From CBDUXT01 sp965371245 (GTDB lineage Bacteria > Planctomycetota > Phycisphaerae > UBA1845), in the NCBI GenBank assembly GCA_965371245.1, contig CBDUXT010000157.1:1-8235 (forward strand): a stretch of 8,235 bases of DNA, in the 5' to 3' direction. Below, piece after piece: positions 1-7,600 of this stretch. The notes under the pieces were generated by a model. It was not told the DNA's origin. It worked only from the letters and a program-made list of their open reading frames with translations, and made no database searches. Numbering within the stretch: position 1 is the stretch's first letter; each line of letters opens with the position of its first letter. The position numbers and the translations under genes are program-made.

Positions 1-3000
1 GAACAGGCGCGCCAACGCTCAACAACGAACCCGCGCTCGCTTATTTTGGGTCTAGTTCGTTTGGATCCCGCAACGGGCGGACTCTTGGAGGTGATCGGGC
101 CGATAAGCGACCCCTTCGATTCAAGTACAGGTTTCGCCGGAATGGGTATGGATTTTGACAGCCGCGGGGTTCTCTATCTCGTATCCAGCGGGAAGAATGC
201 GCTCTTCACGGTCGATCTGAGTACGGCGATACTGACGCGTGTGGGTGGTCTACCAATTACGAGCGGCGGACTTGCCATCTTCCGAGACTGCAACGGCAAC
301 GGAATTCATGACAGTCAGGACGTGCGATCGGACCCAGCTATCGACATCAACGGCGACGGGATTCCGGACGAATGCCCCGCGGATTGTGATGCCGACGGCA
401 TTCCGGACAGCCTGGAACTGCCGCCGGACTGCAACGGGAACGGACTGCCCGACGAATGTGACCCGGACTGCGATGGCGACGGGACGCCTGACGATTGCGA
501 GGCGTTCATCGACTGCGACGCGAACGGTGTTGTGGACAAGTGCGACCTCGCCTTCGATCCGAGCCGTGACTCCAACGGGAACGGCACGCTCGATGTCTGT
601 GAGAACCTCTCACTCCCGGGCTTTCGGGCTGCGTTGATCGCCGTGGCGGGCGGACCGGCGCCCGGGTTCAGGAACGAGTTCGTGCTCCTCCGCTCGCCCG
701 TACTCAACAACAACAAGCAGGTGGCCTTCTGGGCTGACACGCGCTTCGGTGAGCGTATCCTGCTGTGGTCCGACGGGGAGCTCGTGGTCCGGGTCAGCGA
801 GAACGATCCCGCGCCGGGCACGACGGCGCTGCTCTCCCGCTTGAGCAAGACCCTCGCAATGAATGACAGCGGCGACATTCTCTTCTCGGCCAACCTCTCC
901 GGAACCAACGATGTGGCGTTGTTCGTTTCAACCTCGAGTGGTGTCGTCCCGGTCGTGTCCGAGAATGACCCCGTCCCGGGGTTCGACGGCGTCTTCCATC
1001 GCCTCGTCCCCGGCGGAATCAGCGGCGCCGGCGACGTCGCCTTTCGGGGCGTCGTCACTCCTGGCGGCAACGACGTGATCTTCCTTTCCACGGGCGGTGC
1101 CCTTCAGGCGGTTGCAGCGTCCGATGTGGACGATCCAGACATCGGTGTCTTGACGTCCATCGATGAAGGCCCCTGGGTTTCGCCCGATGGGACGTTGCTT
1201 TTCTTGGCCGCAGCCGGGCAACAGAAGATCGTTCGCTACCGCGACGGCAGGCTGGAGATCGTCGCGAGCGAAGGCGACTTTGCCCCCGGGGCAAAGGGCT
1301 GCTTTTCCTCCTTCCTGCCACCTTTTGCGCTCTCGGGTCCCATGGAGACGTTTTTTGCGGGGACCATCTTCTGTCGGCCGACGACCTTCGGCCTGTTCAA
1401 GACGACGATCCGCAACGAAATCGTCCCATTGGTACTTCGGGGCGACGACGCGCCGCTGCGAGGTCAAACTTTTTCAAGTCCCTGGCCTGTAACTGCAACA
1501 CCGCGCGGACAGGTTTTCTTTAACTCCACGCTGAGCCCGGGCGATCCGATCGCCGCACTTTTCGTACTTGATCAGCGCACTCAGGCGATTAGGACGGTCC
1601 TTGCACCAGGAGACCCCACGCCGGCCGGCGGCGGGACGCAGGTGGACGGCGTTGGCACTTTCAGCGCCAACCAAATTGGCGACCTTGCCTTGGTGTACAG
1701 CGGCACGGATGGCGTTGCCCGTCTCGCCTTGCTGGACCAGGAACTGGCCGGCGATCTGGATGGGGATGACGACGTCGATCTCATCGACTACGACGCCTTC
1801 GTCGATTGCCTTGACGGACCCGACACTGTCCCCCCCGCACTATGTGAACGGACGGACATCGACGGAGACGGCGACACGGACATGGACGACTTCGGCTTGA
1901 TGCAGGATGCGTTTGTTCTTTGCGAGCAAGACACGGAGGATTGTAACGGTAACGGCGTCGGCGATCGGTGCGAGCTTCAAGGCTTCCTGGCAACGGATTG
2001 CAACACCAATAACGTTCTTGATGAATGCGACATTACGACTGGCCTGACCCCGGACTGCAACCAGAACTGGCTACCCGACGCCTGTGACCTGGCGGGTGGC
2101 GCCCTTGACCTGAACACCAACGGGATCCCGGACGAGTGCGAGGGGTTCCTCGACTGCAACTTCAACGGAATCGGCGACCCTTTCGACATCAGCCTGGGTA
2201 ACAGTCAGGACTGTAACGCTGACTCGATTCCCGACGACTGTCAACTTTGGGCTGGACCGTTAGCCTTCTTCGGCTTCCCCGAGGAGGGCGATCTCGTTCG
2301 CATTGACCTAGCCTCTACCGACACCCTGCACATTATAGCCCCCGACATTCCGGCGTTTCGCGGCATGGCCGCCACGTGCGACGGCAAACTGTTCGGCCTC
2401 GCCGAAAACGGCGACATCTTCTCAATCGACCCGTGGTCCGGCGCCCAGGCGTTCTTGAGTGCGAACCCGGGGCTCAACTGGCACTCGGCCGCTTACGACT
2501 GCGCCAACGATGTCTTGTATGGTGCGACGTCGGATACTGAGTTTTACAGGATTTCACCGACGGCCGGCGTGGTTGAGCGGATCGCCACTTTCGGCCCTAC
2601 CATTGAGGCGCTGGCTTACTCGCAGCAGGACGCGACCCTCTTTGCGCTGCGTGACGGATCGATATGGACGATGGATACGAGGACTGCCGTGCCAACTGCG
2701 GTCTGCGCCAATACGATATTCTCACAAACGAGAAGTCTCTGCATCGATCGAGGCACGTTCTACACGACCAGCGTCAACGGTTTGTACACACTTGACCTCG
2801 AAACATGTACGAGCACGTTCGTAAGCTCGTTGCATCCAACGATCGATAGAACAGAAGGCCTCGCGTGCATGCGCTCCAGCACGGACTGCAACGCCAACGG
2901 CACTCCCGATGCGTGCGACATCGCATCCGGAACGGCGCCGGACACGGACGGGGACGGAATCCCGGACGAGTGCGAAGGACCCGACTGCAACGGGAACGAT

Positions 3001-4644
3001 ATCGCGGATATCGACGAGCTGACGCCGCTCGTTACGTTCACTTCGCCGATCCTGTCGCCTTTTGGCGGCGGCGCACCGCAATCATTCACCATTCCGTCCC
3101 CGCCACCGCCGGCCGGGTTTGGGATGATCATGTTTGAGGTGACGGCCTTCGGCGATCTGGCATCTAACAACGAATCGGTCTCGCTCAACGTGAACGGTAT
3201 TTGGACAAAGAGTGGCATCTTCGTCGGGACTGTGCCCATCGACTGCCGCGAGGAACCGAATACGGACTTTTTCACGACGCATCCGAGCAATTGGGTCAAC
3301 TGGGTTGGAGAGGGGGATGCGGTTATCACCTTGACAGCCACGGACACCGTCGATCCATTCCAGTGTGCGGAGCCCGGTTACATTCAGGTATCAGTGTCGT
3401 ACTTCGCTGAAAACGACTGCAATGAGAATCTGCGGCCCGATGACTGCGATGTGGCCGACGCCACAAGCGTGGATTGTAACGCAAACAGCCGTCCAGACGA
3501 GTGCGAGACGGATTGCAACGCGAACGGCATTGCGGATTCGTGCGATGTTGCACCCGGCGGCGCGAGCACGGATTGCGACGGCGACGGCATCCCGGACGAA
3601 TGCGGACTCGATTGTAATAACAATGGAGTTGCGGACCCGTGTGACATCCAACCGGTGGGATCGAGCTTGGATTGCAACGGGAATTCCGTTCCGGACGAAT
3701 GCGAGCCGGATTGCAATGGAAACAGTATTCCAGATGAATGCGAGATCGCGGATGCAACAATCCCTGATTGCAACGCCAACGGCGTTCCCGATGCGTGCGA
3801 CCTAACGTCGCTCGAAAGCAACGATCGGAACGGGAACGGGGTCCCGGATGAATGTGAGGACCTTCAGCCGCTCATCATCTGGGGCGACGTGGGTGATACG
3901 CGAATGGAGCGATCGTGGCCGGACGGTAGGAACCGGCGGGAGATTGGCTCCGGCGTATCTCCCCGGGGAATCGATATCGATTCGGGAGCACGGATGGTCT
4001 ATTGGATCGACGGTGAGGAGGGCGGGATCATCGCACGCTCGCAGTTGGACGGCAGCGGGCGGGAGGTACTGGTGTCCGGCCTGGGACCGGCGGTCGGCGG
4101 TCTTGCATTGGACACCGCGGGCGGAAGAATCGTCTACAGCATCGCGCTCGCAGATACGGGGGGTAGCATCGAGTCCGTTGCGTTAGACGGTAGCAATCCG
4201 GTGTCGCTAGTCACCGGATTGGATGAACCACGGTTCGTTGTCATCGATGACCTCCAACGCGTGTTGTACTGGGCCGAGCAGGACGGAACCCTCGTGCGAC
4301 GAGCCGGGCTTGACGGGACAGGAATCACAACACTGTTTACCGTGGATCGGGCGATCGGCGGCGTTGCCATCGATCCGGTCAGCCAATTGCTGTACTGGAC
4401 GAACGCTCAACTAGGCACGGTGATGCGTGCGAACGTCGATGGAACGAATCAGGTAGTTGTAGCGGCGACGGTCGGCACCCCCAGCGGTATCGCGCTGGAT
4501 CCCGAGAACGGAACGATCTTCTGGACCGATCACGTCGGCAGCCGGATCCGGGCAACCGATGGTCCCGGTGGCGTCGTTCAGGAAATCGCGTCTACAGACT
4601 TGGATCTGCCGTTGGTGATCGCAGTTTTCTCGCCGGGCAAGTGA
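1..4644 (+). CDS. Giant modular secreted protein with several beta-propellers and Ca-type repeats (5' partial, probable frameshift near 50)
   Basis: Frame 1 is open from base 1 to TGA 4642-4644. The first possible start is TTG 46, but I do not think it is real: the protein begins there in the middle of a propeller blade and has no signal peptide, so the gene starts left of the window. Residues are numbered from TTG 46. Order seen: propeller end 1-80; seven D-C-N units 81-186; seven NxxGxxAF units about 190-568; dockerin-like pair 569-626; six D-C-N units 632-733; five-unit propeller 735-945; three D-C-N units 947-992; beta-rich island 993-1123; nine D-C-N units 1124-1271; six-unit YWTD propeller 1272-1532. 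No catalytic domain, C-terminal anchor or sorting motif is visible. I infer an extracellular or surface binding/scaffold protein; the ligand is unknown. It is followed closely by a second secreted-protein gene. Coding is very certain, function is not. Confidence 0.9.
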   Translation, partial: EQARQRSTTNPRSLILGLVRLDPATGGLLEVIGPISDPFDSSTGFAGMGMDFDSRGVLYLVSSGKNALFTVDLSTAILTRVGGLPITSGGLAIFRDCNGNGIHDSQDVRSDPAIDINGDGIPDECPADCDADGIPDSLELPPDCNGNGLPDECDPDCDGDGTPDDCEAFIDCDANGVVDKCDLAFDPSRDSNGNGTLDVCENLSLPGFRAALIAVAGGPAPGFRNEFVLLRSPVLNNNKQVAFWADTRFGERILLWSDGELVVRVSENDPAPGTTALLSRLSKTLAMNDSGDILFSANLSGTNDVALFVSTSSGVVPVVSENDPVPGFDGVFHRLVPGGISGAGDVAFRGVVTPGGNDVIFLSTGGALQAVAASDVDDPDIGVLTSIDEGPWVSPDGTLLFLAAAGQQKIVRYRDGRLEIVASEGDFAPGAKGCFSSFLPPFALSGPMETFFAGTIFCRPTTFGLFKTTIRNEIVPLVLRGDDAPLRGQTFSSPWPVTATPRGQVFFNSTLSPGDPIAALFVLDQRTQAIRTVLAPGDPTPAGGGTQVDGVGTFSANQIGDLALVYSGTDGVARLALLDQELAGDLDGDDDVDLIDYDAFVDCLDGPDTVPPALCERTDIDGDGDTDMDDFGLMQDAFVLCEQDTEDCNGNGVGDRCELQGFLATDCNTNNVLDECDITTGLTPDCNQNWLPDACDLAGGALDLNTNGIPDECEGFLDCNFNGIGDPFDISLGNSQDCNADSIPDDCQLWAGPLAFFGFPEEGDLVRIDLASTDTLHIIAPDIPAFRGMAATCDGKLFGLAENGDIFSIDPWSGAQAFLSANPGLNWHSAAYDCANDVLYGATSDTEFYRISPTAGVVERIATFGPTIEALAYSQQDATLFALRDGSIWTMDTRTAVPTAVCANTIFSQTRSLCIDRGTFYTTSVNGLYTLDLETCTSTFVSSLHPTIDRTEGLACMRSSTDCNANGTPDACDIASGTAPDTDGDGIPDECEGPDCNGNDIADIDELTPLVTFTSPILSPFGGGAPQSFTIPSPPPPAGFGMIMFEVTAFGDLASNNESVSLNVNGIWTKSGIFVGTVPIDCREEPNTDFFTTHPSNWVNWVGEGDAVITLTATDTVDPFQCAEPGYIQVSVSYFAENDCNENLRPDDCDVADATSVDCNANSRPDECETDCNANGIADSCDVAPGGASTDCDGDGIPDECGLDCNNNGVADPCDIQPVGSSLDCNGNSVPDECEPDCNGNSIPDECEIADATIPDCNANGVPDACDLTSLESNDRNGNGVPDECEDLQPLIIWGDVGDTRMERSWPDGRNRREIGSGVSPRGIDIDSGARMVYWIDGEEGGIIARSQLDGSGREVLVSGLGPAVGGLALDTAGGRIVYSIALADTGGSIESVALDGSNPVSLVTGLDEPRFVVIDDLQRVLYWAEQDGTLVRRAGLDGTGITTLFTVDRAIGGVAIDPVSQLLYWTNAQLGTVMRANVDGTNQVVVAATVGTPSGIALDPENGTIFWTDHVGSRIRATDGPGGVVQEIASTDLDLPLVIAVFSPGK
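3..59 (+). other. Probable frameshift: upstream part of gene 1 continues in frame 3
   Basis: Before about base 50, frame 3 reads like real protein (a Pro/Asn/Ala-rich stretch ending A-L-A-Y-F-G-S). From about base 52, frame 1 continues as L-V-R-L-D-P-A-T-G. Joined, these match the start of the five-unit propeller later in the same protein (P-L-A-F-F-G, then L-V-R-I-D). Frame 1 before base 46 instead reads as Arg/Ser/Thr-rich nonsense, and frame 3 after base 60 turns Arg-rich and then hits a stop. A one-base excess in the T4/G3 run at 44-50 would join the two frames smoothly. It may be a sequencing or assembly error or a true mutation. Confidence 0.65.
52..285 (+). repeat. C-terminal end of an upstream beta-propeller (same type as 2248-2883)
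   Basis: This encodes the last two blade-like units of a propeller. L-V-R-L-D-P-A-T-G and L-F-T-V-D-L-S-T are the strand motifs, and G-L-A-I-F closes just before a D-C-N repeat. The same ending (L-Y-T-L-D-L-E-T, then G-L-A-C-M, then D-C-N) occurs at 2782-2890, so the two domains are paralogous. Most of this copy would lie left of the window. Confidence 0.6.
286..603 (+). repeat. Block 1 of D-C-N-x-N-x-x-x-D-x-C Ca-type repeats, 7 units
   Basis: There are seven in-frame units of 11-13 residues with the pattern D-[C]-[ND]-x-[ND]-x-x-x-D-x-[C], such as DCNGNGLPDEC. The regularly spaced Asp/Asn residues resemble the Ca-binding loops of thrombospondin type 3 repeats and dockerins. The paired Cys suggest disulfides, which fits export. 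Units 2 and 7 (D-I-N-G-D-G and D-S-N-G-N-G) lack the first Cys. Units are linked by 0-10 residues. The likely role is a stiff Ca-bound spacer between propellers. Confidence 0.85.
604..1749 (+). repeat. Seven NxxGxxAF-type repeats, predicted seven-bladed beta-propeller
   Basis: Seven related units each carry an N-x-x-G-x-x-[AF]-F-like motif. The final aromatic or hydrophobic residue falls at about residues 228, 280, 333, 386, 437, 492 and 549 (numbered from TTG 46), a period of 51-57. Before each lies a G/N-D-x-A-P-G-like turn (for example E-N-D-P-A-P-G and E-G-D-F-A-P-G). This resembles what I recall as the 'choice-of-anchor tandem repeat NxxGxxAF' proteins of planctomycetes. Seven equal units fit a seven-bladed propeller; that fold is my inference. 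Units 4-7 have drifted from the motif. Confidence 0.65.
1750..1923 (+). other. Dockerin-like EF-hand pair within gene 1
   Basis: G-D-L-D-G-D-D-D-V-D-L-I-D-Y and, about 35 residues later, D-I-D-G-D-G-D-T-D-M-D-D-F are two Ca-binding loops with Asp at alternating positions, each followed by a hydrophobic helix-like stretch (Y-D-A-F and F-G-L-M). This is the arrangement of type I dockerins. Here the module sits in the middle of the protein between a propeller and a repeat block, where it may act as a Ca-bound joint rather than a docking tag. Confidence 0.7.
1939..2244 (+). repeat. Block 2 of D-C-N Ca-type repeats, 6 units
   Basis: There are six units: DCNGNGVGDRC, DCNTNNVLDEC, DCNQNWLPDAC, DLNTNGIPDEC, DCNFNGIGDPF and DCNADSIPDDC. 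The fourth lacks the first Cys and the fifth lacks the last. The block links the dockerin-like pair to the five-unit propeller. Confidence 0.85.
2248..2883 (+). repeat. Five-unit predicted beta-propeller
   Basis: Five units of about 40-42 residues repeat [LIF]-[VFYW]-x-[IML]-[DS]-x-x-[ST], at residues 754, 795, 837, 877 and 917 (numbered from TTG 46; position of the Asp/Ser). Between them lie strands of the type G-K-L-F-G-L or V-L-Y-G-A. The N-terminal L-A-F-F-G and the C-terminal E-G-L-A-C-M look like the two halves of one blade, i.e. ring closure. This would act as a binding platform; no ligand or catalytic residues can be named. Confidence 0.6.
2884..3021 (+). repeat. Block 3 of D-C-N Ca-type repeats, 3 units
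   Basis: The units are DCNANGTPDAC, DTDGDGIPDEC and a degenerate DCNGNDIADID whose last Cys is lost. This is the shortest of the four blocks. It joins the five-unit propeller to the beta-rich island. Confidence 0.8.
3022..3414 (+). other. Beta-rich island of about 131 residues, unrecognised
   Basis: This is non-repetitive sequence between repeat blocks 3 and 4. It holds a Gly/Pro-rich start (S-P-S-P-P-P-P-A-G-like) and several alternating hydrophobic stretches such as M-I-M-F-E-V and I-Q-V-S-V-S-Y-F. It also has two Cys (in I-D-C-R-E-E and F-Q-C-A-E-P) that could pair, and Trp-rich W-V-N-W-V. It resembles a jelly-roll or carbohydrate-binding-like sandwich, but I cannot assign a family. Confidence 0.45.
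3415..3858 (+). repeat. Block 4 of D-C-N Ca-type repeats, 9 units
   Basis: This is the longest and most regular block: nine units such as DCNANGIADSC, DCDGDGIPDEC and DCNGNSIPDEC. Eight have both Cys; the last (DRNGNGVPDEC) lacks the first. At the DNA level the units differ at many third codon positions, so the repeat is conserved as protein and is not a recent expansion. Confidence 0.88.
3862..4641 (+). repeat. C-terminal six-bladed YWTD (LDLR class B-type) beta-propeller
   Basis: Six units of 41-45 residues are seen. The Y-W-T-D-like motif is I-W-G-D, Y-W-I-D, Y-S-I-A, Y-W-A-E, Y-W-T-N and F-W-T-D, with the first residue at 1278, 1319, 1364, 1408, 1450 and 1492 (numbered from TTG 46). Typical companions are present: L-D-G-[ST]-[GN] about 15 residues later (Q-L-D-G-S, A-L-D-G-S, G-L-D-G-T, N-V-D-G-T) and G-[IV]-A-[IL]-D before the next motif. 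Six is the usual number for this family, so the domain looks complete. The family generally mediates protein binding. Confidence 0.75.
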
Positions 4645-4663
4645 CGCCGCCGGCCGAACTAGT

Positions 4664-4669
4664 GAAAGG
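4664..4669 (+). promoter_or_regulatory. Likely ribosome binding site for gene 2 (GAAAGG)
   Basis: GAAAGG lies 10 bases before ATG 4680. It supports that start over GTG 4641, which overlaps the stop of gene 1 and has no purine-rich site, and over ATG 4740, whose upstream sequence is weaker. Confidence 0.4.
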
Positions 4670-4679
4670 CCTTCGTGTG

Positions 4680-7600
4680 ATGACTGAAACTCGCCGTGGT
4701 CGCGACACGTGTCAAGACTGGGGTCGTCCGCGTCTTGAGATGGTCGCTCTTGTCACTCGCCTGGCGATCCTTCCGGGATTGTTCCTGTCTGTCGAAGCGT
4801 TGGCGCAGGGTACAACGCTCAATGTGTCCATAACCACGCGAGATGGACGTCAACTCGAGCGGATCGACCCGGGGGCGACGGTCGAGTTCGAGGTTCGTGG
4901 CATGCTAAGTGACACAAACAACGAGGGGCTGGCCCGCGTTCTGCTGGATCTCTCCTTCACGGGAGGTCCTATGGGACCGGTTGCGGAGCCGCTGCAGCTG
5001 CCCATGCTGAACTTCACACGCCCTGCCGGTGCAACGAACTCCGCCGGATATGGAGGCACCGTCGTAGCCGGCGCACGTCTTCAGGTGGGCGGGGCGCAGA
5101 ACACGATGAACAACACGCCCGATGTGGCCCCTTTTCCTCTTGGCACGGTCATCACAGGGGTCGGGCACACGGAAGTCGTATTGGCGGCGGGTACGGTTGT
5201 CGCACCCGCCATCGACGGTGACTACCGGATCAGGGTAGATCGCGTGTCGGCGGCGGTGATTGTTCCCGGCGAAACCGGGGACCCAACTTGGGCAACCAAG
5301 CCGATCTCGGCCGGGGTCGTCGAGGATCTGATGCTTAGTGTACCGGTCTGTTTCCCATCGACGGCTCCCAGGCCGGATGCGGTTGGCCCGAAGAATCGGT
5401 TTGTGTCCTTTCGGGCCGGGGATCCCGGGCGCCGTCAGGCAATCCGGATTGTACTTGCTGATCTTCCGCCCCCTCACGACGTCCTAAACGAGCTCGTGAT
5501 GTGGGTGGGAGAGCCGCGCGACATCAGCGAATTGCGGGACGTTTCCGATGGCACACCTCCGACATTCAAGGGCGCGGAGCTTCAGTGCGTGCCCCATTTT
5601 GCGGAGTGGGCGGGGCTCGGAACGATCCATGCGTTCCACGCCGCGGTCGTTCCAGGTGGCCGCTACTTCCTTGAGGTCGTCGATGACGCGTGCGATGCAA
5701 ACGTGCCCGCCAGCTTCTCGAATCCGCAGTCCATCGAAACGAGCGTCTGGGGAGATGTTGTATCGCGTTCTTCGGCCGGGGCATGGCTGCCAGTCGATGG
5801 TGTGAACAGTGTCTGGGACATTGTCGCTATCGGTGACAAGCTGTCGTCGCTCGCAGGCGCGCCCACCAAAGCTCGAACCGAGATGGCCCCAAGCGTGCCC
5901 GATCTTGCGATTACGGCCGAAGACTTCGTGCTGCCATTTGGCGCATTCCACGGAGGCGTGTTTCCTTTTTCTCCCGTCCCGCCTCCACTTGGCTGTGTCT
6001 TTAAGGCGTTCGATTGTGGAAATGGTTCGGTCGAGCCAGGCGAAGAGTGCGACGACGGGAACACATCGCCGGGTGACGGGTGCGACGCAGCGTGCCAATC
6101 GGAACTGTGCGGGAATGGCGTGGTGGAGGTGGGCGAGGTCTGCGACGACGGCAATGTTGTTCCCGGCGACGGATGCAGCGGAACCTGCACCGGCGAGCCC
6201 CGTTGCGGCGACGGAGTGCTTGACTTCGACGAGGAGTGCGACGATGGCAACAAGGTGAGCGGCGACGGCTGTACCGCATTTTGCCGGTTACCTGGAACCG
6301 CTGCCGTCTCGGTCGTCCCAGTTGGAAATCATCCAGACGGGTCACTGGACCCCGGCATCCTACTTACGGCGAACGAGATCGTCTTACCCTCCGGCGGTCA
6401 TCGTGTTTTCTTGGAGGTCAGGATTGCTGGCTGGGCTGCGAGCCAACCGGGGAGGCTGCTAAAAGCTTGGCAAATCACGATTGACGCATCGGGATACACC
6501 AGCGGGCTCACGGGGACCCTTGCGCCTCCAGTCGTTCCCTGCGGCGAAGACAACGACTGCGCAGCTGTCCTTGGCGGTGCGTGCTCGTTCGACGGGGCCG
6601 CGTGTCTAAGGAGCGCAGACTGTGCCGCCGTGGGTGCGGGGGAGCGGTGCGTTGGGCCATCGTGCCGAATCCTCGGAAACGAACCCGTTGGCTTGTGTGA
6701 ATCAGTGGCGATTCAGCGTACGAGGCCAGGTTACGTGCTCCGTTCGGGGGCGCTGGGTGGGCACCTGGACACCCGAACGCCGGATGTGCGACTGGGTGAC
6801 AGTGTCGTCGGATCCGGATTCGTGCCAGACGATGGAACGGCCAAGTATGCGGCCTCGTTCTATCTTGACGTCCCGGCGGGCGCTGTCGGAACTTTCGAGA
6901 TCGGACTTACGGAGAAAGCAGTCGAGACTTTCCTCATCGACGAAGGCAACAACACGATTCCGTTAGCTGCGATCGCGCCGGCGCTGATTACGATTGGCAC
7001 TCCGTGTTGTCTGCCGGAGGGCGCGTGCCATGGCGTCCTGCCAGGATCCACATGTACGGACCTAGGAGGAAGGCCGGTGGAAGCATGCATGGGCGATGGG
7101 GACAGCGACGGCATTGCCGATGCCTGTACGTGTTCCGTACCGGTTGCACCAGATCCGGCGGTCCTGCTTAACCAAGCGGGGAGCCCGGTCCCCGCTTCCG
7201 CGAATCGTTACCTGTCGTTTGACATCCTCGGATCCGATGAACCCGAGGCTATCTCGGTGACCTTCGTGGATATGCCTCAGCCCTTTAGTTCCCTCAACGG
7301 ACAAACCATGTGGGTGGGAGAACCCCGCCAAGTCAGTGAGCTGGGCGGCAAGAATGATGCCACGCCGCCGACTTTCACGGCCGCCTCATTGGTGTGCGAC
7401 GCAGTCTTTGCGGAATGGAGTTCGCTTGGGACGGTGAACGTGGTCGATGAGCTGATCATACCCGGGGGTATCTACGATGTCCGCATCGTTGACCTTAGCT
7501 GCGACATCAACCGAATCGAGGATTTTTCCGACCCACTGCGCCTGCCAACTTCGGCGTGGGGCGACATCGGCGGCCCGTTCCGAAGTGCCGAGCGCGCATG

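Noticed and set aside
315..1091. A 258-residue minus-strand frame opposite gene 1
   Set aside because: It is Ser/Pro-rich and repeats in step with the D-C-N coding on the other strand, as expected of a shadow of repetitive GC-rich coding sequence.
3384..3821. Overlapping frames on both strands across repeat block 4
   Set aside because: They are low-complexity mirror translations of the D-C-N repeats, with no start context.
3415..3858. The D-C-N array as a CRISPR or DNA-level tandem repeat
   Set aside because: The units are in-frame protein repeats with variable DNA and variable linkers; there are no identical repeats or unique spacers.
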